Assembly (NCBI RefSeq): GCF_000165425.1
Contig: NW_001799023.1
Span: 149,924 to 213,923, forward strand
Direction: 5' to 3'
Length of the DNA: 64,000 nt
Origin: Paramecium tetraurelia
Lineage: Eukaryota; Ciliophora; Oligohymenophorea; Peniculida; Parameciidae
The translations under genes and the position numbers were made by a program. Below the pieces are notes generated by a model, which did not search any database, was not told the DNA's origin, and was given only the letters and a program-made list of their open reading frames with translations. This document shows positions 48,140-61,700 of the stretch, piece after piece (positions within the stretch are counted from its first letter, which is position 1; the number at the start of each line of letters is the position of its first letter).

Positions 48140-51100
48140 ATGATTATTTAATTCCAGGTAATTCTCCTCTACCTCTAATTTGCAAATTGTGAATGGCTAT
48201 AGTTAGCATAATACCTCACGACTAATAAGACGTTCAACAATTTGGATACAGATGGATTTATAAATATCGATGGAGACAATATCGGTTACTCTTAATATAT
48301 TAGTTGTGGTGAAAATGGCAGCTATATTGTATTAAATCAATCTCAAAGAAATGTTTAAAACAATAACTAATTTTATTGGAGTTATTAAATGTATTTTATC
48401 ACATTTGAGTTAATATTTTATAATTCTTGGAAAACCGGAGATTTTGTAAATTATTCATTCGGATCTAACACATTTAAGTTTGATAGTAATCCTATTTCAG
48501 TTCCATAATATTATGATTGGAAATGCATAAATCAAAAAAGTTTTTAGTAAGTCTTAAATGCGACCGTCGATACTAAATATGTATCTGGATATCATAGCTT
48601 TAATATTTCAACAAGTTAAGGAAATTTAGCCATAAAAAATCTTATTATTTCAGGATTAAGATGCTCCCCATATTGTTTGACTTGTTCTGGTGTATCTGCT
48701 GATCAATGTTTAACATGTGTTATTTCTGGTAGCGCAATTCCAAATTGCCAATAAACAGAATGCGCGATTGCAACACCTTATATAGTTAGGAATTAAGCCT
48801 GTTTTAAAAAGTGCCATATTGATTAAGCACTTTATTTCAAAAGATCATGTGTTCCATATCCAAGTATTCTATATATTCATTATAGTCGCTTTGTTTATGA
48901 ATCTATATATATCTCAAAATACAACTCTGTTATAAAATAGATGGTAACCCATTTATGATAGAGAAAGTCCTGGAGCAGATCCGTTAAATAATATAGCTTT
49001 CGAAAATTATTATATTTATGGAATATTTAAACACAAATAAGGTTATTTGAGTACACTTAATTTGACTGATTAAGGGACATACTTAATTGGAATAAGAATA
49101 GAATTAATACTTTTTAATGCAATGCCAGATAAAAGTAGTATATCTTTATAAATAAATGGAACTTACAAGGCACATATCTATAAAGACGGAAGTGGGTTGA
49201 AATTCGATTAATTTATGATTTAAAATCAAGAATCCAAGCCTGATTTTACATATTCTGATATTTCCTACAATAGCAACTATTATTATGTATTATATACATA
49301 TGTAAATATTTCAAACTATTTCATAATCAAATTAGTCGGCAATTATCCTGCGTATAGCAATATTTTTATTATTTAGATCATCTTCAGCAGGTTGGGGAAT
49401 TCGGAGTATATAGATTTCATCAGGATAATGTCCACAAAATTGTTAAAAATGCGATTCTTAGTTTAAATGTTCAATATGCAAACAGAATTAATGGATAACT
49501 GCATCTGGCCAATGCAGTAGCTGTTCGGAGAATTACTAAAAAAAAATTAATGCTACTTATTGTTAAGGACTAGACGATTAAACTCCATGTAAATCAATTA
49601 AGAAAGTATTTAGATTCTGAATACCTAGTGAAAGAGTTCATAGATTTATCCATAAATCCTGAAACATACAAATATTACGAATTATTACATCAATAAGGAT
49701 CTAACTTTTTCAAAGGGGAAGGAATATTTTATTCTATTTGGAATTAGAAATTTAGAATATTTGGAGGGCCATAGATTTGGGCATAAGCAAAGTTTTAAAG
49801 GATCTATGAAATAAATGATCCTCATCATAGTGTATCATTTGCCTTTATTATTATTTTTGGTCCGACTTTTCCAGAAAATGGATTGTTCATCTTTTACTTA
49901 GAAAATTAAATTTAATTTGAGATTACTTCTACTGATCAAGAAATAACTTTTGAATATCTGTATCTCCACACAGCTAAAACTTTAAATGTTCAATGGGAAT
50001 GCAAGGGTCCAAATAATGAACCATTTAATGCATATTGTGGATTTTATAAGTACTATCTTGCTGTTCATTATTGTTAACCTGGTTGTTAGTCATGTACAAA
50101 TTAAAATGTTTGTTCAACAACTATCACTCCTGCGAGCTGTTTAGATGGTAAATATTTAGATATCTATAAAAATGAATGTAAGTAGTGTTCAAAGAATTGT
50201 AAACTATGTACTTCATTGTAGAATTGTCAAGAATGCTTGGATGGCTATATAGATCCTTCTTTAGGCTGCATTTGTGATATAAAAAAATTCGAAGATACTA
50301 GTGGATGTTCAGATTGCAGTTAAGATTGCAATTAATGTATAAATCAAATATTTTGTTTGGAATGTAGGCCTGGTAGCTTTAAAGTGCTAGTGAATAATGA
50401 ATGTGTATGTTAAGATGGCTACTTTGATGATTCTACAGTATGCAAAAATTGTATAACAAATTGTAAGAAATGCACAAACAATTCAGATTGCAGTGAATGC
50501 TTTGAAGGATTCATAAAAAGAGATCCAGTTTAATGTGATTAAGATTCTAATTTTTATTAATCTACTCTCCTTTAACAAATGTTTCCTTGTCCTACTAATG
50601 GTAGTTGCAATCCTTGTTCATCAAATAGTAATTGTAATTGTGGTGATCAAATAATATACGATTCTGAATAGTGTGATGATGGTAATTAAATAGAACATGA
50701 TGGTTGCCATAATTGCTAATTTTCAGTTTAAGTAGAGTGTACGATGTAGATTAATGGAAAATGCCATGAATGTGCAACTTTAGGATGGTATTTGGATTAA
50801 ACTACTTTCACTTGTAAGGAATAATGTAGGGATGGACTTAAAGTAGGGACCGAATAATGTGATGATGCCACTGATAATACAAATTGTTTTAATTGTCGGT
50901 TTTTTTGTAAAAGTGATTGTCAAAGCTGTGATTTGACCAAAGGTGTTTGTACAAAATGCAGAGAAGGTTTGGAAATAGAAAAAAATTATTGCAAAAATAA
51001 ATGTGGAGACGGTATCATTGTGTCAGCTCCAGATATTGATTATTACGAAGAATGTGATGATGCTAATAACTAGGATAACGATGGTTGTAGTAAAGGGTGC

Positions 51101-54100
51101 AAGTTTTAATGTTAAAATATTAGTATTTGTAAAATTTGTTTGAATAATTAATGCTAATAGTGTTAATATGGATATTTCCTAAATAAGATCATGAATAAAT
51201 GCGAATGTGGATTATCTTGCCTTTCTTGTGATTATTCCTTTGGAAAAGGATGCACTCAATGTTAACATGGGTATGAATTAAGGAATAAGATTTGCTATCC
51301 AATTTGTGGTGACTCTTACGTTACTTCTCATGAGTAATGTGATGACGGTAATATGAATATTGAAGATGGGTGTCATTAATGTTAGTACACTTGTGAATAA
51401 ACCTGCGAATTATGTTTGTTTGGAGAATGTCTATCGTGTTATGAGAAGTATTAACTCTAAAATGGAAGATGCCAACTATTAATTCTTCCTTATTTGAATT
51501 AAAGTGAGGAAGGGATAGTGAAAGTAACTCTGTCTTATGAAGAGTAACTCAATCTATTGAAAGATTAATATTATGATTTTGATTTATTTGAGAATTGTAC
51601 CTAGAACAATTGCAATACATATATATCCTATCTGGATTTAGTGTATTTGTTTCACAGAATAAGAGTTGATCTTCAAGGAAATGAAGTGTCAGAGAATTAC
51701 ATTGAAAAATATGAACAAACTTGTCCAATTAATTGTGAATCTTGTTTTCATGGTTTGTGTATCACTTGCACATTAGGATACCATTTAGATTTAGACAATG
51801 ACACTTGTAATCCTATTTGTGGTGATCAATACATCACAATTGAAGAGTTATGTGATGATGGAAATAATATCATTTAAGATGGATGTTTCAATTGTCAATA
51901 CTAATGTTAAGAGGTGTGCACAAATTGTTAATATGGAAGATGCAAAGCATGCATTGAATCCTATTTTTTTGATATCAAGAAAGGTAGATGTTTGGAAAGA
52001 ACGATTTGCTTTGAATCATAAGGATATTATTATGATGGCAAATAGAATAATTGCTATTCAAAATGTGGGGATTCTATAAAAGCAGGAAAAGAACAATGTG
52101 ATGATGGAAATGTTACTCCCTATGATGGATGCTTTGAGTGTCAATATTAATGTGAATTATTATGTTAGACTTGTTAACAAGGTAGATGTGTTGATTGTTA
52201 AATTGGTTATAAATTATCAATGGACAAATGTATAACAGATTGTGGAGATGGATTGATACTTGGTTCTGAATAGTGTGATGATGTTAATACTATACCAAGA
52301 GATGGATGCACTAATTGCCTAATTGACCCTGGATTTAATTGCATAACATTAGATAAAAAGAGCTATTGTTACACTTGTAAATCTTATTGTAATAAATGCG
52401 AGTACATTAATGGTTAGATAAATTGTATCAGTTGTTAGAAAGGATATTTCTTAGCAAGTAACGAGTGTATTAAATGCTCAGATTAATGTGAAGAATGTCT
52501 AAATAGTCCTAATAATTGTATTAACTGTAAAATAGAAAATTGTTAAAAATGTGATAATAAAGAAGGATTCTATAGTGATTTTAAACTCAAAAAATGTATT
52601 ACCAAATGCGGTGATATGATAGTTGCTGGTCAAGAATAATGCGATGATGGCAATATCATAAATAATGATGGCTGCAATTCTTAATGCGAATTCGAAAAAG
52701 GATTCACGTGTTACAATAATCTCTGTTAAAAGATTCAATAGAAATATATAGAATTTAATTATTCCAACACCACTACTACTAACTGTTTGCACTTGAAGGG
52801 AGATTTAGATTTTAAATCTATTTGTCCCAAAATTACAAGTGAAATTGATTTATTTGCAACATATGAATTCAATTACACACTAACTCCATTTGAGATTAAT
52901 AAAACATAAAGCCAGTATGGATGTGAAATCTAGTTTCAATTCTTCAAAACCATTACGGAAACCAACCTAATCCATTTGATAATCCCATTGAGTGTTGACG
53001 GATAAAGACTGTTGGATGAATACAGAATTACCATCATTCCAAGAAAATAGATCTACTATAGTTAAGAACAAAAATAATAAGCCGAGAGTGTTGTTGCCAC
53101 ATCCAATAAATTTTAACTCCTACTATAATTCACTGGCCCAATTTCAATCCTCCTTGGAGGCATCAGCTTTTTTTGGACTATCCTTGAAATCCTTACTTGG
53201 ATTAATAATTTCTATTTTCTTAACATAGAGTATCCTCTCAATGTTAAGATATTCTTTTAAAAATTTTAATGGGATGATATATTTTATATTCCAGATTTTG
53301 TTTCCTTGAATACACCAAATGATCCATTCTACTTTTAACCCCCGCTCAAATTTCAAGAAAAGAATGTCAATCCTTTATTTATCAAAAATATCCAAATATT
53401 CAGTTGCTTAATTTCCATAGCTATTATAATCTATTTCATATCTATTATTACAATTAAATTGTTCAAACTCAAGTTGAGATCCAATCAATTTTTGAGTCAT
53501 AAAATATATATTTTCACAAAGTGTTAATTAGAAAACTAATAGCCTAATACTACACAAAATAAGCAAAGTCAAGCTCTCAATAAAAACGTAAAAAATCTTC
53601 CTTATTTTGCTTTACTGATTTTTACAACTGCTCTTGATTATTAATACAATTTTTGGTCTAAAATTCAATCAATCATAAACTTGTTATTACTGGATATATT
53701 TATGGCTTGCATCCTATAATTATACTGCCCAAAACCCAATAATCATTATATTATTGTAATTAACAATTTTTTAGCTGTTTGCTTCTTAATCCTTAGTTTA
53801 GTGATTTATTATGTTTACCTGTATGTAAGCTCTAAGCATTAGTTGCTTTTGAATCACTCAATATTTAAAAAGAAATACCTATCTATTTATGAAGCACTGA
53901 ACTTTAAAAATAAAACTGCCTTGCGATATTGCTACTTTAATATGATCAGAAAATTTGCCTTCATTCTCTTCCTTGTGGTGTTATACGACAAACCAATAAT
54001 TTAAACAACTTTTTGTTGTTTATCTTGCTTTATGAATCTGGCCTTTTTGTTCTATTAAAATCCTTTTAACTCAAAAAGTGTATTTATTTAAATAGGAATT

Positions 54101-54334
54101 CCTGAAGTTTGCATCTTCTTCATTGTATCACTAGCAGTGGTCATAGCATTTAATGATTTACACAATATTCTAAGTGATGCTGCAAAATAACTGATTGGGT
54201 GGATGATAATTGTTCTAATGTCGCTTTCAATTGCAATCTAAATGATATTCCTGCTGATAGAATTTTATCATAGATTGAAATCCAATTTTAAAAGTCTCAA
54301 ATATCTTATTTGCCCATAAAAATAGTAATCATGA
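48140..54334 (+). CDS. large cysteine-rich membrane protein with CDDGN disulfide repeats
   Basis: About 2,040 aa, with several short introns. Signal-like N-terminus (MIIQFQVILLYLQFANC). Residues ~150 onward are Cys-rich, furin/GFR-like (CSPYCLTCSG..ADQCLTC). Eight copies of the repeat EqCDDGNxxxxDGCxxC, the Myxococcus-type cysteine-rich repeat, occur at about 50672, 50847, 51049, 51331, 51846, 52088, 52268 and 52634; copies 2, 3 and 7 vary at the GN. The last ~450 residues hold about six to eight hydrophobic segments (for example ISILLGGISFFWTILEIL and VCIFFIVSLAVVIAF). So a large extracellular Cys-rich ectodomain anchored by a multi-pass domain, a layout common in ciliates and of unknown function; receptor or surface adhesion are guesses. 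Confidence 0.75.
50640..52690 (+). repeat. eight CDDGN cysteine-rich protein repeats
   Basis: Imperfect coding repeats within the gene above, spaced 175-510 nt, each holding GD...E-x-CDD-(G/A/V)-N...DGC. They diverge at DNA level, so they are old duplications. Confidence 0.7.
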
Positions 54335-54891
54335 TTAAATTGTATTTTTGTTAAATATTATTGATATAAATATAATAATAAAATCTATAGAATTTAAGAA
54401 GGGTATTAATTTAAGAAAAATGCTTATAGAAATTAATTGACGTAATACAAATATAAATCGAGTTATTATTGAAGTTAGGATCTGACATATTATAATATGT
54501 TAGGTATCAACTTATAAATGTACATTTTTTTATCAATAAGTTATCATCTATAATATTTACTTTTTAACTTAAAGGTAGTTAAATAAAAAATAAATAAAAA
54601 ATTATGTTCTATTTTAAATTGTGATATATATAAATTGGTTTAGAAATAAAATTTAATTAAATAAAAAAAGCATAATAAAATCTAGCAAAATTAATACGGT
54701 CAATTATCCAAATCTTTTTGACTGAGTAATGAAAATATCAATTTATGTTGAGCTAAAAGTCGACTATCAGATGAGAATAATGGCGACATTGACTGATAGT
54801 TTGATGAAAAAATATGATGTAATTAAAAAAAAGGAATTTAATATTCTATTTGTAATAAAATCAATATAGAATAAAAATACGTTCATAATTT
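54335..54891. other. intergenic, 557 nt, with a nested hairpin
   Basis: AT-rich background. Contains the hairpin annotated at 54763-54800; no tRNA or coding frame. Confidence 0.4.
54763..54800. other. nested inverted repeat capped by a GNRA-type loop
   Basis: Outer perfect 8-bp stem ACTATCAG (54763-54770) with CTGATAGT (54793-54800); inside it a 4-bp stem AATG/CATT (54779-54782 and 54787-54790) closed by GCGA (54783-54786), a GNRA tetraloop sequence. GTTTGATGAAA right after the outer stem and a CTGA in its 3' arm resemble box C and box D of snoRNAs, but their order is not the canonical one. Could be a structured ncRNA or a 3'-end element; strand unknown. Confidence 0.4.
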
Positions 54892-55215
54892 TCAAGTTGT
54901 GTGATTTTTATTATAGGATTATTTTGTCCAGAACAATAGAATTATTTTTTTCAATACTATTATATGAATTTTAAATAAATAACTTAGGTATGTAACACTT
55001 TCTAAAATATATAAATTAAATAGGTAATTTAGTTTGTTGAGTATGTTGATTTATGACTACATATTCTTACCAATTCTATAACCAATCACATTCTTTTCAT
55101 TTTTCTTATTGAAATCAATCACAGCAAATAAAGAACAAACAATAATTAAAACTAATTGAAAAAAATCATAATACTCTTCTCTTTCTTTTTCTTCCTGTCT
55201 AAATTTGACATCCAT
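54892..55215 (-). CDS. possible small membrane protein
   Basis: 107 codons open in the ciliate code on the minus strand from ATG 55215 to TGA 54892. The first part looks genuine: a charged stretch (KFRQEEKEREEYYD) followed by one hydrophobic segment (FFQLVLIIVCSLFAVI) and DFNKKNEKNVIGYRIGKN. The second part is Leu/Ile/Tyr-rich and AT-driven, so an unplaced intron may end the protein earlier. No family recognised. Confidence 0.35.
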
Positions 55216-55726
55216 TATCAAATTCCTTAGCTCATTGATTCAAATTATAAGTAGTTTTCAAATAGAAAAACATTATATACTACATATATAACACATCTTT
55301 ATTTTCAGTGATTTGTATTGATCAAGTTAAGAAATAGCTTAACATCTTAAAATTTCAAGTTTTCTGTGTCAGATTTCTCTTTTAGGTTTAAAAAATAACT
55401 AATAATTCTATTTTATTAGAGGCCATATAACTTAATAGTGTAAATAATCAATTCCATTGAATATGTGGTCATGTGTCCAGCCTAGCATGAAGAAATCTCA
55501 GAGCAAAGTTCAACATGGCTCGTCTATCAAATAGATTAGAATTATATTAATATTAATTATAAATAAGGTTTTAAATTAAAATAAAATCCTGATACTTCTT
55601 TTTTTCTAAATTATTACTTATGATTTATGATTAAAAATTAAAGGAATTAATGTACAATTAAAAAAATTATTATGAAACTTAATTTAAAAAACTAACTTTG
55701 AATTTATAGATTTATTCAATAACTTA
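55216..55726. other. intergenic, 511 nt, upstream of the surface antigen
   Basis: AT-rich except for an island of near-balanced composition at about 55463-55541 (see findings). The last 180 nt before the antigen ATG is extremely AT-rich and presumably holds its promoter. Confidence 0.4.
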
Positions 55727-58700
55727 ATGAAATTAACTTTAATTTTGTGTTTGATAGCACTTGTTTGCTCACAGCAAGTGCTTAAGTCAAATGAATGTAA
55801 TGATTGTGGTCTTTTTAAATCACAAACTGATTGCGAAGGCTACAAAGCAGTGACATGCGAATGGATTGCAGCAGTCGGAACAACAGCTGCTAAATGCCAA
55901 AAAAAGACAGGAACTCAATAAGGCACATTCAAACCATATTGTGAATTAGTTGATAAACCCGAAACAAATTGTTGGAAGACACTTGGTTGTGCTTACTTAG
56001 ATTCAAAATGCGTTCATTTCGCAGGATGTTCGGCTTACGTTAAAACTACTGTATCAGAATGCCAAGCAATCTCATATCGTTGTGTGAGTGATGGCACAGC
56101 TTGCATTGAAGCTTAAGAATGCGGTAAATACTCTTAAAGTCAATGTGAGGGTACTCCAAGTATTTCAGGAACCTTCAAATGCAAATATGATACCACTTAA
56201 AGTCAATGTAGAGATTATGCATGTTCAGAAGCAGAGCTAAGTTTAACTACTGATACATAATGTAGAGATTGGTAATCAACTTGTATCACAAGAGGAAAAG
56301 GATGCTGGTCATCACCCTTACCAAATTGCTCAGCATACACAGGAACTGAAGATGATTGCAAAGCTTATATTGGTTAGGATGGAAAATGTGAATTGGCAAA
56401 AGATACTACAAATTGTAAAGCAAGAGAATGCTCTGGAGCCTCAAAATCAATTTCTACAGATGATGAATGCAAAGATTATTAAAAGGGATGCATAACAACA
56501 GGAAAGGGTTGTTATTTAGGAACAGTCAAACCACTCTGTTCAACTTATGATGGTGATAATACAAGTTGCGTTGGATATATTGGATCTGATGGAGTTTGTG
56601 AAGGAGATGCTGGAGGTTCAAAATGCAGAGCAAGAAAATGTGAGAATGCAACCTTCAAGACTGATGATTAATGCAAGGATTATTAAAAGTCGTGTGTGAC
56701 AAACGGTGTTAAGTGTGTTAGTGCTTTACAAAATTGTAATACCTACAAAGGTACTGCAACTGCTTGCAGTAATTATATTGGATTGGATGGATATTGCACA
56801 GGTACAAGTACAACAGTTGAAGCAAATTGTGCACCAAAAGTATGCGATTAAGCAGGTGATACTTTGACTACTGATGATGCATGTGAAAAATATTAAAAAG
56901 GATGTGTTACAACTGGTAAGGGATGTTCAACTAAGGCAGCATTAAAAAAATGTACTGACTACGATGGAGATTCAACAGCTGCATGTAATCCAAGAGTAGG
57001 ATCAGAAGGTAGATGTACTTGGAAGACTGGAACTAAATGTACAGCTAGAGATTGTGCTTCTGCCCCTTCATCAACAAACACAAATCCCCTTTGTGCCAAT
57101 TGGTTCACTAATTGTGTAACAACTGGATCAGGTTGTGTGAGTGCAACTACATGTGAATATACAGTTAAACAAACAAGTTGTGAAGGAACTAAAGATTGTA
57201 ATTGGCAACCAATTTGTACAAGTAATTCACTATGTTCAAGGTTTAAAAAGAAGGCAATATGCATGGCTAATACAGCTAGAGTTGCTGATGGATTTACAGA
57301 TGAAGCCAAAACAATTGTAAAATGGGTAACTAAAAAATGTGGTTGGGGAAGTAGTGGTTGTGAAGAGCTTTAATGTTCTCATCTTACTGGATCTTTTTAT
57401 AGTACTCATGCTAATTGTTAAAATGAATTGAGTTCATGTATTAGTAATGGAGTTGATGCTTGTATTACCAAATCCAGAGTGTTCGAAATTGAAAGGAACA
57501 AAAGACACTTGTAGAGGTTATCCAGGATACTGCACAAATATCGATGCAGCTTCAGAAACAACGGCTTGTACCTAAAGAGTATGTACAGAAAATACTGAGG
57601 CATTAGATAACCCAAGCTGTGAAACTTGGAATCCAGGTTGTATCAGTACTGGCAAAGGTTGTGTTATTTATACTACCACTTGTACTTAATTAAAAGGGGA
57701 TAGAGATACATGCAATAAATTGTATGGATACAGTACAGGATCTATCAGTGATTATAAAACAGTCTAATGCTATAATGATTCAACTGCAACAGCAGATTCA
57801 TTTTGTAAACAAAAGACATGCACAATGGCATCAGGAATGCAAGAGGGCTAATGCGATGGTTTCTTATCAGGATGTGTATTTGATGGATAAAGTAGTTGTG
57901 TAAATCAAGAAACTGCTACTTGTGGTGATTATTTTGGAGTTGCATCATTCTGTGAAGCAGTGAAAGTCAAAAGTATGCCTGATAAATATTGTTTTGGTAC
58001 AGCAACTGCTGCAAAATGCACAATAAGAAAATGCGAAGATAACTAAGATGCTAATACAACAGATGAGGCATGTGAAACATTCAAAACAGGTTGTGTTTCT
58101 AAATCTGGAACAGGATGTGTGGATAAAACAACAATAAATTGCTCATCATAAACTGGAACAAGTGATACATGTCCCACTTTCTCAAGTAGTACAGGAAAAT
58201 GTCAAAGATATAATACATGTTTGGATAGAGCATGCGCAGATCTAACATCTGCAGGAAGCCATTAAGATTGTATGACTTACAAATCCACTTGTAGATTCTT
58301 AAAATCAGGATCAGCTTGCATAAATCACAATACATGCGACTAATATGCTGTTCCAGACACATCAGCAACAGGCTAAGTCAAATTCGATTACTGTACTTCA
58401 ATCACTGACTCATCTGGAAAATCATGTGGATATAAAACTGGAAATAACTGCGCAGTCAGAACTTGCGACCAATATTTAAGTACTTATACAACTTTGGCAT
58501 GTACAACTTAATATTTCTAAAACAAGTACAAGGTACTGGAACCTGTTTATTGGCTGGCACAGGAGCTTTCATCTGTATGTTATGCTCCTTTAAGCACTTG
58601 GCGCCTATACTCATGGTATAACAGGTAAATGATGAGACTAAAGTAGTACAGAGTGTTTAGAAGTATGTTGATGAACAAAAATGTTAAATGCCCACCTGGA

Positions 58701-61700
58701 TAAGTGGAACTACATGTACTATTTAATCCACATGCGAAAAAGTTATTACTTAAACAGATGAAAAGACTTGCAATGATTTCTTATACCCAAGTGGTAAAGG
58801 TGTCTGCCAAAAAGTAACTGATTCCACTTGTTTAACTACAGTAGCTGTTGCAGCAGGTTGCGCTAGTTATAAAATTGATTAAACAAAGACAGACGCTTAA
58901 AAGAAGACACTTTGCTAAAGTTTATACGTGATTGATGACTCAGCTAAACATGCAGCAGGAACTGGTGTATTTACAAAATGTATTTATAAAACCGGTGGCA
59001 CATGCTCTGCTATTAGTACTTGTGCTGAAATTCCATCAGCAGTTAGTTAAGCCGATTGTGATAAATAAAATTCTGGCTGTTTTTATTTCAGTGGATTGTG
59101 TTATGATGCACCAGCTTCATGTGCTGTTGCCGTAATTCCAGGAAGTGCTACTACTGATACATTAAAATCATTGTTTTGTCATAGTATGAAGGTGGGAACC
59201 GATTATTGCAAACTTAATGCTGCTAAATCTGCATGTGAAGATAATGCAGTGACCGCCTGTACTTCACATGCCATAACAGGCATCACTGGATGGGATGGTG
59301 CTACTATTACTGTAGATAATTATTGCTTAGCGGTAGCGGATAAAACAAAAAAGCTATATTGTAAAGCAGGAACAAGTCCCGCCTGTGCTGCTGCAAAATG
59401 CGAAGATATTCCAAACCCATTAAACTAAGGAGATTGCGATAATAGAGTACTTGGCTGTGCCTTTTCAAATGGAAAGTGTAGAACTAATGACTCAACAGAG
59501 GCTGCTTGCACAGATGCTACTGTTCCTACTGATATAACTGCAGCAAGTGGAAAAACAGCATTCTGTTAATCCATCACTAAATCTTCAAAACCTTGCACAT
59601 ATGATGAGTTCAAAACACCAACTGCTGATCTTAAATGTGTAGCTACTGGTGCATGCTCATCATACGCCACATTACCAACTGATGCAACTGCAAAGCCCAC
59701 TTATTGTCTTAGCAAAGTAGATGATAAATTTCATAAGTGCGCCTTTACAACAGGAGCCTCAGCTTGCAGAGATTACGACTGCTTCGATATCACTAATGCA
59801 ACATCATAATTATCATGTGATTTAGGAGTTCCTGGAAAGAAATGCACTTATATTTCAGGAACCTGTTACAATACAACTGATGGATGTGATAAAATTCCAG
59901 CATCAGGAACAGATAAGAAAGCATATTGTGAGTTATTAACTTCTAATAGTATTAAATGCACATACATTTCAGGAGCTAATTGTACTCCAAGATTAGCAGA
60001 TTGTGAAAATTACGATGTTACAAATGCAACTAATAAATCAACTACATGCAACTCATTAAAAGATACATCAGATGCAGAGTGTACTTATATTTGGGGAAAT
60101 AAATGTGTTGAATTAGGTGCATGTTCCACTTATAATGGAGCATCTACACCTGAATTAGGACCAGAAACTGGTAGTGAAGAGACTTAATGTAAGAGCTTGA
60201 AAGATGCTACTAGAACATACCCATGTATAAAACATAAAACAGATGCCAAAAAATGCAGAGCTTAAGAGTGTGCTGATAATGATGGTGATGAAACTGGATG
60301 CAAAAGTAATGTTGCAGGTTGCCTATATTACTAAACTAAATGTATTGTAAAGACTACTTGTGCATCATATACAGTCTAAGCAGATTTATCAACTACTGAA
60401 AAAAAAGCATGGTGTGAAGGCGTTACTGATACCAGTGACAATAAATGCAAATGGGATGGTACTAAATGTGCAGCTAGAACATGCAGTGATGACGCAACAG
60501 CCAAATTTTATACTAATTATGATTGCAAGAACTATTTGAAAACTTGTAAGACCAATGGTTCAAAATGTATAGATGATACTTCATAATGTAATACTCTTAC
60601 TGGTAACCAAAATTATTGTCAATACTTATTCGATAACACAGCTAAAGATTTATGTAAAGTAAATACTGCTGCTGTCACATCTGGTGCTTGCCAAACTAGA
60701 ACTTGCTACGATAATGTGGCTTCATAATCTGATTCAGAATGTGACAGTTGGATGAAGGGCTGCGTGACTAGAGGTACTGGATGCATTCCAAGAGACAGAC
60801 CCTGCTCTGAATATAGAGGAACAAAAGAGAAATGCGAAGGTTTCAAATAATTCTCCTACTATGATACTACCAAATAAATTGATGTGTACATTCTATGCTC
60901 TGGAGATGCTGGAAATACAGAAACGAGTAGTTGCAAAGAGAGAAAATGTTCAGACAACATTATCGCAAGTTCAGATAATGATTGCAAGGCCTATCTAGAT
61001 GGTTGTGTAACAAAAGGAACTGGCTGTGTTGAAAAATCAGCTGATTGTTCAGCCTACAAAGGAAATTAAACTACTTGTGCCAAATTTATGGGATCAAATG
61101 GAAATGATTATTGCTACAATACTGGTGCTGCTACAGATACATCCTCTTGCTAAAAGAAGAAATGTACAAATATTACAGGAACTAATAATAAAGAATGCAG
61201 TGATGGAATGAAACCATTTAAAGCCACTGACAATCCATTCTGTGTTTATAATGGAACAGGTTGCGAATCCTATGGCAAGAAATGTTCAGAGTTTAAAGGA
61301 ACAGAAATAACTTGCTAAACTTATATTGCTTTTGATGGACCATGCAAATCAACATCTGTTGGTACACTTGTTGGAAATTGTGCTAGAAAAGTGTGCACAG
61401 AAGCACCAAATAACTTGAAAACAGATAAGGAATGCAAAGATTATCACCCAAGTTGTTATACCAATGGTTATGGATGTACTGAAACTTAGAATTGCGATAC
61501 TTTGATCAATTAAGATTCCTGTAAAGCAAGACCTGAATGCACATGGGCTAACTTCTGCGAACCTAAAAAAACAGGATGTTCTGCTTAAAGTAATACAAGT
61601 CAATCTAATTGTATTAACACAGTCATAACAGTCAAAGTTGATAATGTAGATGTTAAAAAGTATTGTGCTTGGACAGAGTTAGGTAAAGTATGTAGAGATC

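Noticed and set aside
56959-57309. 116-codon minus-strand frame inside the surface antigen
   Set aside because: It is the antisense shadow of the cysteine modules, with no family likeness.
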